A stretch of 15,925 nt of DNA from Chitinophaga pinensis. GTDB taxonomy: Bacteria; Bacteroidota; Bacteroidia; Flavobacteriales_D; Crocinitomicaceae. The notes below the pieces were generated by a model, which saw only the letters and a program-made list of their open reading frames with translations, did not search any database and was not told the DNA's origin. A program made the translations under genes and the position numbers. Location of the stretch: positions 1 through 15,925 of the forward strand of contig CAMBRH010000044.1 of the NCBI GenBank assembly GCA_945870115.1. The letters are read 5' to 3'. Positions 8,401-14,500 of this stretch are shown here, in pieces. Positions within the stretch are counted from its first letter, which is position 1. Each line of letters starts with the position of its first letter.

Positions 8401-10707
8401 AATTTCTTTTAATTTCGTTTCAATTTCTGTGTCTGCTTGGAAAGATTTTGCTTCTAAAAGTGTTTGTTTTGCATCTGACCATTTTTCTTGCTTCATCAAA
8501 TCTAATCCTTTTGCTTTTAGTGCTTTGAATTTTTCTGCTTTTTCAGTTTCAGAATTATTTGCGGCAATTTTAGCATTAATTTCAGTAATTTTAGCAGTAG
8601 CTTCTGAATTTGTTTGATCCAAAGTTAAAACATCTTGGTATTTTTTCTTCGCATTTTCAAAATCATTTTTACCAAATAAAGTTGAACCTTCTTTTAGAAG
8701 TGCGCTTATTTTATCTGCTTTGTCTTTTGCTTTTTGAGCTTCTGCCTGATCTAAAAGTAATTTCTCAATCTTAGCAATGTTTTCAGCAGGTTTTGTCTGA
8801 CTTGCATCAATTTTTTGTGCGTCTTGGTATTTTACTTTTGCTTCTGCTAATTTATTAGACGCCATTAAATCATCTGCAATTTTCATTGCAGCGTTGTACT
8901 TATCTGTTTTTTCTTTGTTTTTTGCAGCTTCTGCTTGGTCAGCAATTAATTTATCAATTTTAGCAATGTTCTCAGCAGGTTTCGTTTGACTTGCATCTAT
9001 TTTCTGTGCATCTTGGTATTTTATTTTAGCTTCTGCCAATTTATTTGAAGCCATCAGATCGTCACCTGATTTCATTGCAGCGTTGTACTTATCTGTTTTT
9101 TCTTTGTTTTTTGCTGCTTCTGCTTGATCAGCAAGTAATTTATCAATTTTTGCAATGTTTTCAGCTGGTTTTGTCTGACTTGGATCTATTTTTTGTGCTT
9201 CTTGATATTTAACTTTCGCTTCTGCTAATTTATTTGCTGTAACTAAATCTTCTCCAGCTTTCATAGCAGTATTGTAATCTGCAATTTTTTTGTTTTTTTC
9301 AGCTTCGGCTTGATCAGCAATTAATTTTTCAATTTTAGCAATTGCTGCAGCAGGTTCAGTTTTTTCTGAATCAATTTTAGCAGCTTCTAAATATTTCGCT
9401 TTAGCTTCTGCATATTTTGCTGTTTTTACTAAAGCATCTCCTGCTTTCATAGCAGCTAGAAATTGTTCATTTTTTAGTTTATCTCCCGCTTGAGCTGCTA
9501 ATTTTACATTAATATCTTCAATTTTTCCTTTTGGATAAGGTTTTGTTCCGTCTAAGGTTACTGCTTCCTGATATTTCGCTTTTGCCTCGGCTAATTTTCC
9601 ATAAGCCAATAATTCGTCAGCTGCATTTACAACAGCCAAATATTTTTTTTCAGCTTCGGTTACTTCACTTGCAGCTTTAATTTTCAACTCTAAGTCAGCT
9701 AATTTTTTTGTTGCAATCGCATCATTTGGTTTTAATCTAAGTGCTTCCAGATACTGAGCTTTTGCATTTGTAAATTCTTTATCTTTTGTCAATAAATCTC
9801 CAGAAGCAATTGCAGTTTTATATTTATTTTCGTTTAATTCATCTTCTTTTTCTTTTTTAATGAAACCTTTGATGTCTTTTATTTGGTCTTTTACTTGTTG
9901 CTCGTCTTTAATTTTCAGAGCCTCTTCGTATTTTGTAATCGCTTCTGCATATTTTTTTTGTTGCTGTAAAGCATTAGCTGAAGCAATTAATTTTTGGTAA
10001 TCTTCTTCTTTTTGTTTGGCTCCCAAATCTGCTTCTTGTACCTTTTTAAGCAACAAATCCATTTCCTTGATCTTAACTTTTGGTTCTTCTTCAGAAGGTT
10101 TTAGTAAGGAAGCTTCTTCGTATTTATCTAAAGCAAATTGGTAATTTTGTTTTTTCTCCCAATCTTTGGCTTTCGCCATTGCATCTTGGTATTTTGCATC
10201 GTTTTCACTTTCTTTAGCTGCAGCTTGTTTTAGAAGTTCATCAATTTTTTTCTTCATTTTCATTGCAATTGCTTCATCAAATGAAAGTGTAGCATTTCCT
10301 TCAAAATAAAGTTCTGTGAACGGATTTTTCTCAACGTGACTAAAATCAACTCCAGGAACTTCATCAAAAAGATTCACCTCCATGTCACGATTTACTGAAC
10401 TTCCACCTTGAATTGCTTCTGCAGAAATACCTTTTGAATCAACATTAAAGAATCGTGAAACCTTGCCTGGTTTTGATAATTCAACTTTATATATTTTCCC
10501 TGAAGGAATGGTTATTTTCACAACACCATTTGTTGGAGTTACAACAGATTTTATGATGTTTGCACCATCGTAAACATCAACTGTTACACCAGCAAGTTTC
10601 TTTCCGCTTGTATAATCAGCAGTTTTAATATCTAAAATAACATTAACTTGAGAAAAGCCAATGAAGGAAACGAAGACAAATGCTAAAATTGTAAAAATAC
10701 TTTTCAT
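5500..10707 (-). CDS. Giant secreted TPR-like repeat protein (1735 residues)
   Basis: Function unknown. A Sec signal peptide is clear (hydrophobic 4-18, likely cut near GFSQ at 17-20). Residues about 21-112 look like a carboxypeptidase-regulatory or CNA-B-type beta sandwich (KKLAGVTVDVYDGANI, TNGVVKITIPSGKIYKVEL), followed by a short segment with DEVPGVDFSHV. Residues 173-1190 hold about 17 TPR-like units averaging 60 residues, each with a helix pair of form Y-x8-G ... Y-x2-A-x3-Y-x2-A-x2-L-x-P and then a charged helix. Residues about 1225-1650 are K/E/N/S/T-rich and probably disordered, with recurring DE motifs. The last 85 residues form a small domain (YPEGVSQEVF, VVTRRVVVKSGFGQIYIRTQ, FVWQKE). 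No T9SS sorting domain or lipobox is seen. Most likely a periplasmic or surface scaffold. It is followed by the membrane protein-mpl pair. Confidence 0.92.
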   Translation of the reverse strand: MKSIFTILAFVFVSFIGFSQVNVILDIKTADYTSGKKLAGVTVDVYDGANIIKSVVTPTNGVVKITIPSGKIYKVELSKPGKVSRFFNVDSKGISAEAIQGGSSVNRDMEVNLFDEVPGVDFSHVEKNPFTELYFEGNATLSFDEAIAMKMKKKIDELLKQAAAKESENDAKYQDAMAKAKDWEKKQNYQFALDKYEEASLLKPSEEEPKVKIKEMDLLLKKVQEADLGAKQKEEDYQKLIASANALQQQKKYAEAITKYEEALKIKDEQQVKDQIKDIKGFIKKEKEDELNENKYKTAIASGDLLTKDKEFTNAKAQYLEALRLKPNDAIATKKLADLELKIKAASEVTEAEKKYLAVVNAADELLAYGKLAEAKAKYQEAVTLDGTKPYPKGKIEDINVKLAAQAGDKLKNEQFLAAMKAGDALVKTAKYAEAKAKYLEAAKIDSEKTEPAAAIAKIEKLIADQAEAEKNKKIADYNTAMKAGEDLVTANKLAEAKVKYQEAQKIDPSQTKPAENIAKIDKLLADQAEAAKNKEKTDKYNAAMKSGDDLMASNKLAEAKIKYQDAQKIDASQTKPAENIAKIDKLIADQAEAAKNKEKTDKYNAAMKIADDLMASNKLAEAKVKYQDAQKIDASQTKPAENIAKIEKLLLDQAEAQKAKDKADKISALLKEGSTLFGKNDFENAKKKYQDVLTLDQTNSEATAKITEINAKIAANNSETEKAEKFKALKAKGLDLMKQEKWSDAKQTLLEAKSFQADTEIETKLKEIDKKIAEENAKLGADQAYNKVIDEAKILENSNIDGAIAKYKEAQKLKPNESLPATKIKELETKKLNNSAQAETDKKYADAIKKGDDFLSERKYKEAIESYNLAGSIKPSEKEPVDKAKIAQKKSEDEANDQARVQYNKIISAGQKAMDEKNWDKAKEMFNRAIKLDPTDNVPKDKLKEIDALIKAEEDAKKGNLDKENAYNTKLKEAEAAAKTKEYDKAISLFTDAKNLKPSETLPVKRISEIEELKIKEANNGQIEKIYTDFMTKGNSAFDKKEYTQALIEYKNALATKNNDKTALLKIEETIKLIDAESKNKEDQEFNALVKEGNTLYDSEKWLDAKNIYEKALSIKNDVEVKKKYDKCIKNEQEKGEFTKQYQNLIKKADEKFDVKNYEKAKELYERAITFNSSDSYPKDKLKEIEAILNPPVAVQVGPLPNLGVPTTEDIEKVNEALQAAQNTRKGKKEAKLKNKKDKIQDKNTETQEAKTEKLLGSKNELSTIEKENSLKYETGDENRQVTVDKVQTVDKTISTTTAESQNDKYNENLNNTEQVKNITSENSVLYAKADVGYTDNTESVIVYDKKIVNQSLNSEKTAYDENIQNQQSLGNTSKKIDEKVIDDFESRKIIEEQVKATNANINKVDDESIVNESSSILDLSVKLEGEEKVRLSKTTEDAKSAGNNDEKLKTVEQKITTSVLDQNTKAVDKSLNSDEILANKQTNINKLPAEQDENRTENVNEIQSGGHKIQDKSRDEFNSNVVKNLKKQDELSSTTVKNDIISVKEKTNSNEKIAAVDLIDKKSIIANTENSLSDDEQRQKTKESATNSQISITKESTKTALKVDENISGVQNVSNDITAQKNKEELAKKENLTNAQVLLNKISSKEIKYDEKVANDLGTLYPEGVSQEVFNQNDEDGLLVAVVTRRVVVKSGFGQIYIRTQSLSGLTFSKNGEASSEFVWQKETQDAKLKKNY
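5758..7035 (-). other. Low-complexity acidic/basic region of the giant protein with recurring DE motif
   Basis: Residues about 1225-1650 are dominated by K, E, N, D, S and T and begin with a basic stretch (RKGKKEAKLKNKKDKIQDK). A short acidic motif recurs: YNEN, YDEN, IDEK, DDES, NDEK, SDEI, QDEN, RDEF, QDEL, DDEQ, VDEN, YDEK, at intervals of roughly 14-55 residues. It reads as a decayed repeat or flexible tether. No globular fold is apparent. Confidence 0.6.
7138..10191 (-). repeat. Protein-level array of about 17 TPR-like units
   Basis: By hand, units begin at residues 173, 237, 296, 356, 416, 478, 541, 604, 667, 727, 786, 845, 904, 968, 1028, 1087 and 1143 of the large protein. Spacings are 56-64 residues, so this is not back-to-back 34-residue TPR. 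Each unit keeps the TPR helix pair and adds a third, lysine/glutamate-rich helix (pattern like P-x2-K-I-x-E-I-x2-L-I). Confidence 0.85.
8710..9276 (-). repeat. Three tandem 189-bp near-identical repeat units
   Basis: Units 6, 7 and 8 of the TPR-like array (residues 478-540, 541-603, 604-666) each span exactly 63 codons. Units 6/7 and 7/8 each share about 53 of 63 residues by hand count, and the DNA itself is nearly repeated (compare 8880-8945 with 9070-9125). Neighbouring units are far more diverged, so these are recent tandem duplications. They could expand, contract or collapse in assembly. Confidence 0.88.
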
Positions 10708-10777
10708 AATCTATTTCTTTAAACGCTTGTTTGTACAACTAGTTACAGATTTCGTTTAAAATTTTATTAAATTTCTA

Positions 10778-10785
10778 CAAAAATA
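10778..10785 (-). promoter_or_regulatory. Candidate promoter -7 box of the giant protein gene
   Basis: On the minus strand TATTTTTG fits TAnnTTTG, 70 bases before the ATG at 10707. No TTG stands at the usual -33 distance. It would give a leader of roughly 60 bases. Moderate support, because such boxes occur often in AT-rich DNA. Confidence 0.4.
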
Positions 10786-10881
10786 AGAAAAAAAAACATT
10801 TTTTACATCGATTTCTTAGTCAGAACTTTCACGCTAAGTTATTTAGTTTGATTTGTTGGATTAATGATTGAAAAAAAATCT

Positions 10882-10923
10882 CACAAAAGCGCAAAAGACG
10901 CAAAGTTCGCAAGGACGCAAAGG
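10882..10923. repeat. CGCAAAG-type short tandem repeat
   Basis: Five 8-9 base units in a row: cacaaaag, cgcaaaaga, cgcaaagtt, cgcaagga, cgcaaagg. It is noticeably more GC-rich than its surroundings. I recall closely similar CGCAAAGA/TTCGCAAAG arrays as dispersed intergenic elements in Flavobacterium and relatives. It lies in the 299-base gap between the giant gene and the rlpA-like gene, where I see no coding region. Confidence 0.75.
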
Positions 10924-10962
10924 ATTGATTTAAAGTTTAGAATAAATTTAATGGAAAACAAA

Positions 10963-11021
10963 ATTCATTATTCATTACTCAACATTCATTACTCAACATT
11001 CATAACTCATAACTCATAACT
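10963..11021. repeat. ATTCATTACTCAAC / CATAACT tandem repeat overlapping a stop codon
   Basis: Two perfect 14-base copies of attcattactcaac (10970-10983, 10984-10997) are followed by three perfect 7-base copies of cataact (11001-11007, 11008-11014, 11015-11021). The heptamers lie inside the 3' end of the rlpA-like gene and supply its final Tyr-Glu-Leu codons and its TGA stop. Confidence 0.85.
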
Positions 11022-11360
11022 GAGTTTCACTTGCGCATGTCCATTTTTCACAAAATTCAATTGTTTTGCGGCTTTCAAACTTAAATCGATTAAACTTCCA
11101 GATTTTTGGCTCAATCGATCGTTTATTTTAACTACAACTGTCGAATCATTTTTAAGATTTGTGACGGTAACTAAAGTTCCGAATTTTAAATTTTTATGTG
11201 CTCCTGTCAATAAATCTTGTTTGAAAATTTCTCCCGAAGAAGTGCGTCTTCCCTCAAATTTATTGGCATAATAACTTGCTTTTCCTGTTTTTGAATATTC
11301 TGATTTTATAGAAAAACTCATTAAGGCCAAAAGCAAGAAAATGATGTATAACTTATTCAT
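11007..11360 (-). CDS. RlpA-like double-psi beta-barrel exported protein
   Basis: A short (117-residue) exported protein of the RlpA/septal-ring family, whose studied members bind or cut peptidoglycan lacking stem peptides. An N-terminal signal peptide is clear (hydrophobic 4-18), with no lipobox. The rest is one double-psi beta-barrel: TGKASYYANKFEGRRTSSGE at 25-44, GAHKNLKFGTLVTVTNLK at 53-70, VVVKINDRLSQKSGSLIDLS at 75-94, AAKQLNF at 97-103. Glu44 and Asp81 are 37 residues apart and occupy the places of the two catalytic acids described in Pseudomonas aeruginosa RlpA, so lytic transglycosylase activity is possible. The usual NDRGPF is NDRLSQ here. No SPOR domain is present. The C-terminus (SYEL) is encoded by a short tandem repeat, so the original end may have been altered. 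Confidence 0.88.
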   Translation of the reverse strand: MNKLYIIFLLLALMSFSIKSEYSKTGKASYYANKFEGRRTSSGEIFKQDLLTGAHKNLKFGTLVTVTNLKNDSTVVVKINDRLSQKSGSLIDLSLKAAKQLNFVKNGHAQVKLSYEL

Positions 11361-11521
11361 AAATTTAACTTTGTGAATGCTAATTTACGGTATTTGATTC
11401 GTTAAATGGAAAAATTAGGAGGTTTTTAACAAAAAAATGTGTTGAAAAATTCATTTCTTTTTTCTGAAATGCGTAATTTGACTTTTATTTTTAAATCTAT
11501 ATTGTGCTTAATTCGATTAAA

Positions 11522-11542
11522 GTCTTACGTCTTATGTCTTTG
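11522..11542. repeat. GTCTTA(C/T) heptamer repeat
   Basis: Three 7-base units in a row, gtcttac, gtcttat and gtctttg, lie about 10 bases past the stop of the lipoprotein gene (read on the minus strand as gacataa, gacgtaa). A looser related unit continues toward the stop. It is short and could be chance alone, but it matches the style and position of the array at the rlpA-like stop. Confidence 0.55.
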
Positions 11543-11552
11543 AATCTTTTGT

Positions 11553-12098
11553 CTATTTCTTTACAATTTCTCCCTTTTTATCAACAAATATCCAATTATC
11601 GCTTTCGCATAATTCATATTCATAAAGCATTCTTTTTTTACATTCAAAGCTAGCTTTAGAAACGCCATTTTCAAAAGGTTCAGAGCAAGCAAATTTTGGT
11701 TTTATGACAACTTTTCCTGTTTTTTCGTCAGCAAAACCAACTTTTCCATTTTCTGTAATGCGAAAAAGTCCTTCGGAAGGATAATCAGGACCATTGTCAA
11801 AAGGAAAAACGGTGTACATTACTTTTTCGTCTCTGTCAATTGCCACAAATTTGTTTGCTTTCACAACAATTGCGTAGGTTTTGAAAGTATCGCTAAAGCA
11901 ATGATCGTATTTTTTTGCAGGAATAATTATTTCTCCTGCTTCATTTTTAAATCCCCATTTGTCGGTTTTTTCATCAGAAAATGGAAGCAAAAATGAATCT
12001 TCTTTATTTACTAAATCACTTGATTTTTCAGCACAACTTGAAATCATTATTAAAAGTAATAATGGAAAAAATAGGGTTTGAATTTTAAAATTTTTCAT
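11553..12098 (-). CDS. WG-repeat lipoprotein
   Basis: A 181-residue lipoprotein of unknown function. The signal peptide ends in the lipobox ISSC, giving lipidated Cys22. The mature part holds WG-type beta repeats: DKWGFKNEAGEIIIPAKKYD at 46-65, a middle segment with KFVAIDRDEKVMYTV, then GKVGFADEKTGKVVIKPKF at 118-136 with PFENGVSKAS, and a last partial unit NWIFVDKKGEIVKK at 168-181. Such repeats are common in Bacteroidetes surface or periplasmic proteins, with no established activity. Four cysteines (Cys68, Cys138, Cys153, Cys164 by count) could form disulfides in the periplasm. It has its own strong-looking promoter, 13 bases upstream, and lies 192 bases before the rlpA-like gene, so the two are probably separate units. 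Confidence 0.87.
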   Translation of the reverse strand: MKNFKIQTLFFPLLLLIMISSCAEKSSDLVNKEDSFLLPFSDEKTDKWGFKNEAGEIIIPAKKYDHCFSDTFKTYAIVVKANKFVAIDRDEKVMYTVFPFDNGPDYPSEGLFRITENGKVGFADEKTGKVVIKPKFACSEPFENGVSKASFECKKRMLYEYELCESDNWIFVDKKGEIVKK

Positions 12099-12111
12099 AG
12101 ATTTTTTTAAA

Positions 12112-12141
12112 CAAATATACTAAATAAATCATTTTATTCAA
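12112..12141 (-). promoter_or_regulatory. Bacteroidetes-type promoter of the WG-repeat lipoprotein gene
   Basis: The best promoter match in the window. On the minus strand TTG (12139-12141) is followed after 19 bases by TATATTTG (12112-12119), fitting the -33 TTG and -7 TAnnTTTG consensus with ideal spacing. The -7 box ends 13 bases before the ATG, so the leader would be very short. Confidence 0.75.
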
Positions 12142-12164
12142 GTATATTTTTGGTATTCAATCAC

Positions 12165-12189
12165 TTTCTAAGTTTTCTAAGCTTCTAAA
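12165..12189. repeat. TTTCTAAG imperfect short repeat
   Basis: Units tttctaag (12165-12172), tttctaag (12174-12181) and cttctaaa (12182-12189) at a period of 8-9 bases, in the gap between the divergent lipoprotein and tex genes. It resembles CTTAGAA-type strings I associate with Flavobacterium intergenic regions. Weak alone; noted because three other short arrays lie within 1.3 kb. Confidence 0.45.
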
Positions 12190-12242
12190 AGGATTAAGAT
12201 CGATAAGTTTTCATTAATTATTTTTCTTCACTAAAAACTCAA

Positions 12243-12258
12243 TATTTTTGTATTTTTG
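12243..12258 (+). promoter_or_regulatory. Tandem -7 boxes upstream of tex
   Basis: Two adjacent copies of TATTTTTG (12243-12250 and 12251-12258), each fitting TAnnTTTG, lie 20-28 bases before the tex ATG. No clear TTG is found at the -33 position of either. Position and duplication make a tex promoter here likely. Confidence 0.5.
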
Positions 12259-12277
12259 TCATCCAATTTAAAATTCA

Positions 12278-14392
12278 ATGACAGCAATTTCTTTTATTCA
12301 ATCGAATTCAACTTTAAACGAAAAATCCATTCAAAATACTTTGGCTTTATTGGCTGAAGGTTCTACAATTCCTTTTATTTCGCGCTACAGAAAAGATATG
12401 ACTGGCGGAATTGACGAAGTTGAAGTGACACAAATTCGTGATTTAAATAAAAAGTTTGAAGATACACTTGCTCGTCAGCAAACAATTTTGAAATCGATTG
12501 AAGAGCAGGGTAAATTAAACGAAGAATTAAAGTCCAAAATTGAAAATTGCTTTGATTCCAATGTTTTGGAAGATATTTATTTGCCATTCAAAGTTAAAAA
12601 ATTAACGCGTGGAGAAAAAGCAAAAAAGCTTGGTTTAGAACCGCTTGCAAAAATGATAATTTCACAACGTGGTGGAAATCCATTTCAAATGGCTGAACGT
12701 TTTGTGAAAGGCGATGTGATTGACGAAGAAATGGCTTTGGCTGGAGCGAAAGATATCATTGCTGAATTCATGAATGAAAATGCGATTTTTCGAGGGAAAT
12801 TAAGAACAACTTTTCAACGAAAATCAATTTTGACTTCAAAAATAATGAAAGGTAAAAAAGAAGAAGGCGATAAATACAAAGATTTTTTCGAATTTACCGA
12901 ACCACTTTATAAAATTCCATCTCACCGTTTTTTAGCGCTTTATCGTGGAGAAAGAGAAGGAATTTTAAGTTTAAAAGTTCAGCCAGAAAAAGAGCAAGTT
13001 TTGGAAATGATGGAACGCTTTTTTGTGAAATCTGACGATGAATGTGGCGAATTTGTGAGCGATACGTGCAAAGATGCTTACACACGTTTACTTTGCCCTT
13101 CTTTGGAAAATGAAACAATTAATGAAGCAAAAGAGAAAGCTGATATCGAAGCAATAAAAGTTTTTTCAACGAATTTAAAACAATTACTTTTGGCTCCACC
13201 TTTGGGTGCAAAACGAATTTTAGCAATCGATCCAGGGTTCAAATCTGGATGTAAAGTTGTTTGTTTGGACGAGCAAGGAAATTTACTTCACAATACAAAT
13301 ATTTATCCGCATCCTCCACAGAATGAGCGTTCTAAAGCTTCAGCTAAAATTGCTCAATTGGTGCAAATGTATAAAATTGATGCAATTGCAGTTGGAGATG
13401 GAACAGCTGGTAGAGAAACAGAATATTTTATCAAACACACAAAATTTGATCGAGATTTAGAAGTTTATCCAGTGCGTGAAGATGGAGCTTCAATTTATTC
13501 TGCAAGTCCAATTGCAAGAAAAGAATTTCCAGATTTTGATGTCACAGTTCGTGGTTCAGTTTCAATTGGTCGCAGGTTGATGGATCCGCTTTCTGAGTTG
13601 GTGAAAATTGACCCTAAGTCAGTAGGAGTAGGGCAGTACCAACACGAAGTGAATCAAAATAACTTAAAAAATGCCTTGGACGATGTGGTTGTTTCGGCTG
13701 TGAATAGCGTTGGAGTAGATTTGAACATCGCTTCGCCTTATTTATTGAGTTATGTTTCTGGTTTGTCGATGGCAACTGCTGAAAATATTATTGCTTATCG
13801 TCAAGAAAAAGGCGCATTTTCATCCAGAGAAGATTTGAAAAACGTAAAACGTTTGGGTTCAAAAGCTTACGAACAAAGTGCAGGATTTTTGAGAATTAGA
13901 AATGGAGAAAATCCTTTAGATAATTCAGCTGTTCACCCAGAATCGTATAAATTTGTAGAAAAAATCGCCAAACAATTAAAACTTAAAGTTCCAGAATTAC
14001 TTGGAAATGAAACTGTTTTAAAAGAATTAAAACACCAAGATTTTTCAGAAATAGATTCCTTTACTTTTCAAGATATCATTGCTGAGTTGAGAAAACCGGG
14101 GCGTGATCCACGTAAAAAAGCTAAAATTTTGGAATTTAGAGAATCGATCAAAACAATTTCAGATTTAATTGTTGGAATGAAATTACCAGGAATCGTGACA
14201 AATGTTACTGCTTTTGGCGCTTTCGTAAACGTTGGAATTAAAGAACAAGGATTAATTCATAAATCTCAATTAGCGAATATTTTTGTGGAAGATCCATCGC
14301 AATTTATTTCCCTCAACGAACATGTTGAAGTAGAAGTTTTGGAAGTCGATGTGGAAAGAAAAAGAGTAGGATTGAGGAGGATTTTGGATTAG
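12278..14392 (+). CDS. tex: Tex family RNA-binding protein (S1 domain)
   Basis: Cytoplasmic nucleic-acid-binding protein related to the transcription accessory factor Tex and to eukaryotic Spt6. 704 residues, slightly shorter than the usual 720-780. In order: an N-terminal helical Tex domain (STIPFISRYRKDMTGGIDE at 29-47, EDIYLPFK at 98-105), a YqgF/RNase H-like domain (RILAIDPGFKSGCKV at 313-327, AVGDGTAGRETE at 371-382, EDGASIYSASPIARKEFP at 401-418), helix-hairpin-helix motifs (SYVSGLSMATAENIIAYR at 491-508, NVKRLGSKAYEQSAGFLRI at 522-540), an HPESY segment at 553-557, and a C-terminal S1 domain (about 634-704: GIVTNVTAFGAFVNVG, EQGLIHKSQ, VERKRVGLRR). It ends right after S1, without the basic or glycine-rich tail many homologues carry. 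The promoter region is shared, divergently, with the WG-repeat lipoprotein gene. Confidence 0.96.
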   Translation: MTAISFIQSNSTLNEKSIQNTLALLAEGSTIPFISRYRKDMTGGIDEVEVTQIRDLNKKFEDTLARQQTILKSIEEQGKLNEELKSKIENCFDSNVLEDIYLPFKVKKLTRGEKAKKLGLEPLAKMIISQRGGNPFQMAERFVKGDVIDEEMALAGAKDIIAEFMNENAIFRGKLRTTFQRKSILTSKIMKGKKEEGDKYKDFFEFTEPLYKIPSHRFLALYRGEREGILSLKVQPEKEQVLEMMERFFVKSDDECGEFVSDTCKDAYTRLLCPSLENETINEAKEKADIEAIKVFSTNLKQLLLAPPLGAKRILAIDPGFKSGCKVVCLDEQGNLLHNTNIYPHPPQNERSKASAKIAQLVQMYKIDAIAVGDGTAGRETEYFIKHTKFDRDLEVYPVREDGASIYSASPIARKEFPDFDVTVRGSVSIGRRLMDPLSELVKIDPKSVGVGQYQHEVNQNNLKNALDDVVVSAVNSVGVDLNIASPYLLSYVSGLSMATAENIIAYRQEKGAFSSREDLKNVKRLGSKAYEQSAGFLRIRNGENPLDNSAVHPESYKFVEKIAKQLKLKVPELLGNETVLKELKHQDFSEIDSFTFQDIIAELRKPGRDPRKKAKILEFRESIKTISDLIVGMKLPGIVTNVTAFGAFVNVGIKEQGLIHKSQLANIFVEDPSQFISLNEHVEVEVLEVDVERKRVGLRRILD

Positions 14393-14464
14393 TCCAATTT
14401 ATTACAATTTTACCAAAATAATTTAAGAAAAATCCCAAGAGTAAAAATGAGACAAATTTTTTCT

Positions 14465-14472
14465 TACTTTTG
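14465..14472 (+). promoter_or_regulatory. Candidate -7 box upstream of the biotin carboxylase gene
   Basis: TACTTTTG fits TAnnTTTG and lies 28 bases before the ATG at 14501. No TTG is seen at -33. The 108-base gap after tex has no evident hairpin terminator, so read-through from tex cannot be excluded. Confidence 0.4.
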
Positions 14473-14500
14473 AAATCTCAATAAATGAAAAACAACACCA

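Noticed and set aside
5500..10707. Assignment to the gliding/T9SS TPR protein SprE/PorW
   Set aside because: No lipobox is present, the repeats have a different period, and the beta-sandwich N-terminus and charged tail do not fit what I know of SprE.
10882..11021. Possible CRISPR array
   Set aside because: The units are only 7-14 bases and directly adjacent, with no unique spacers and no cas genes nearby.
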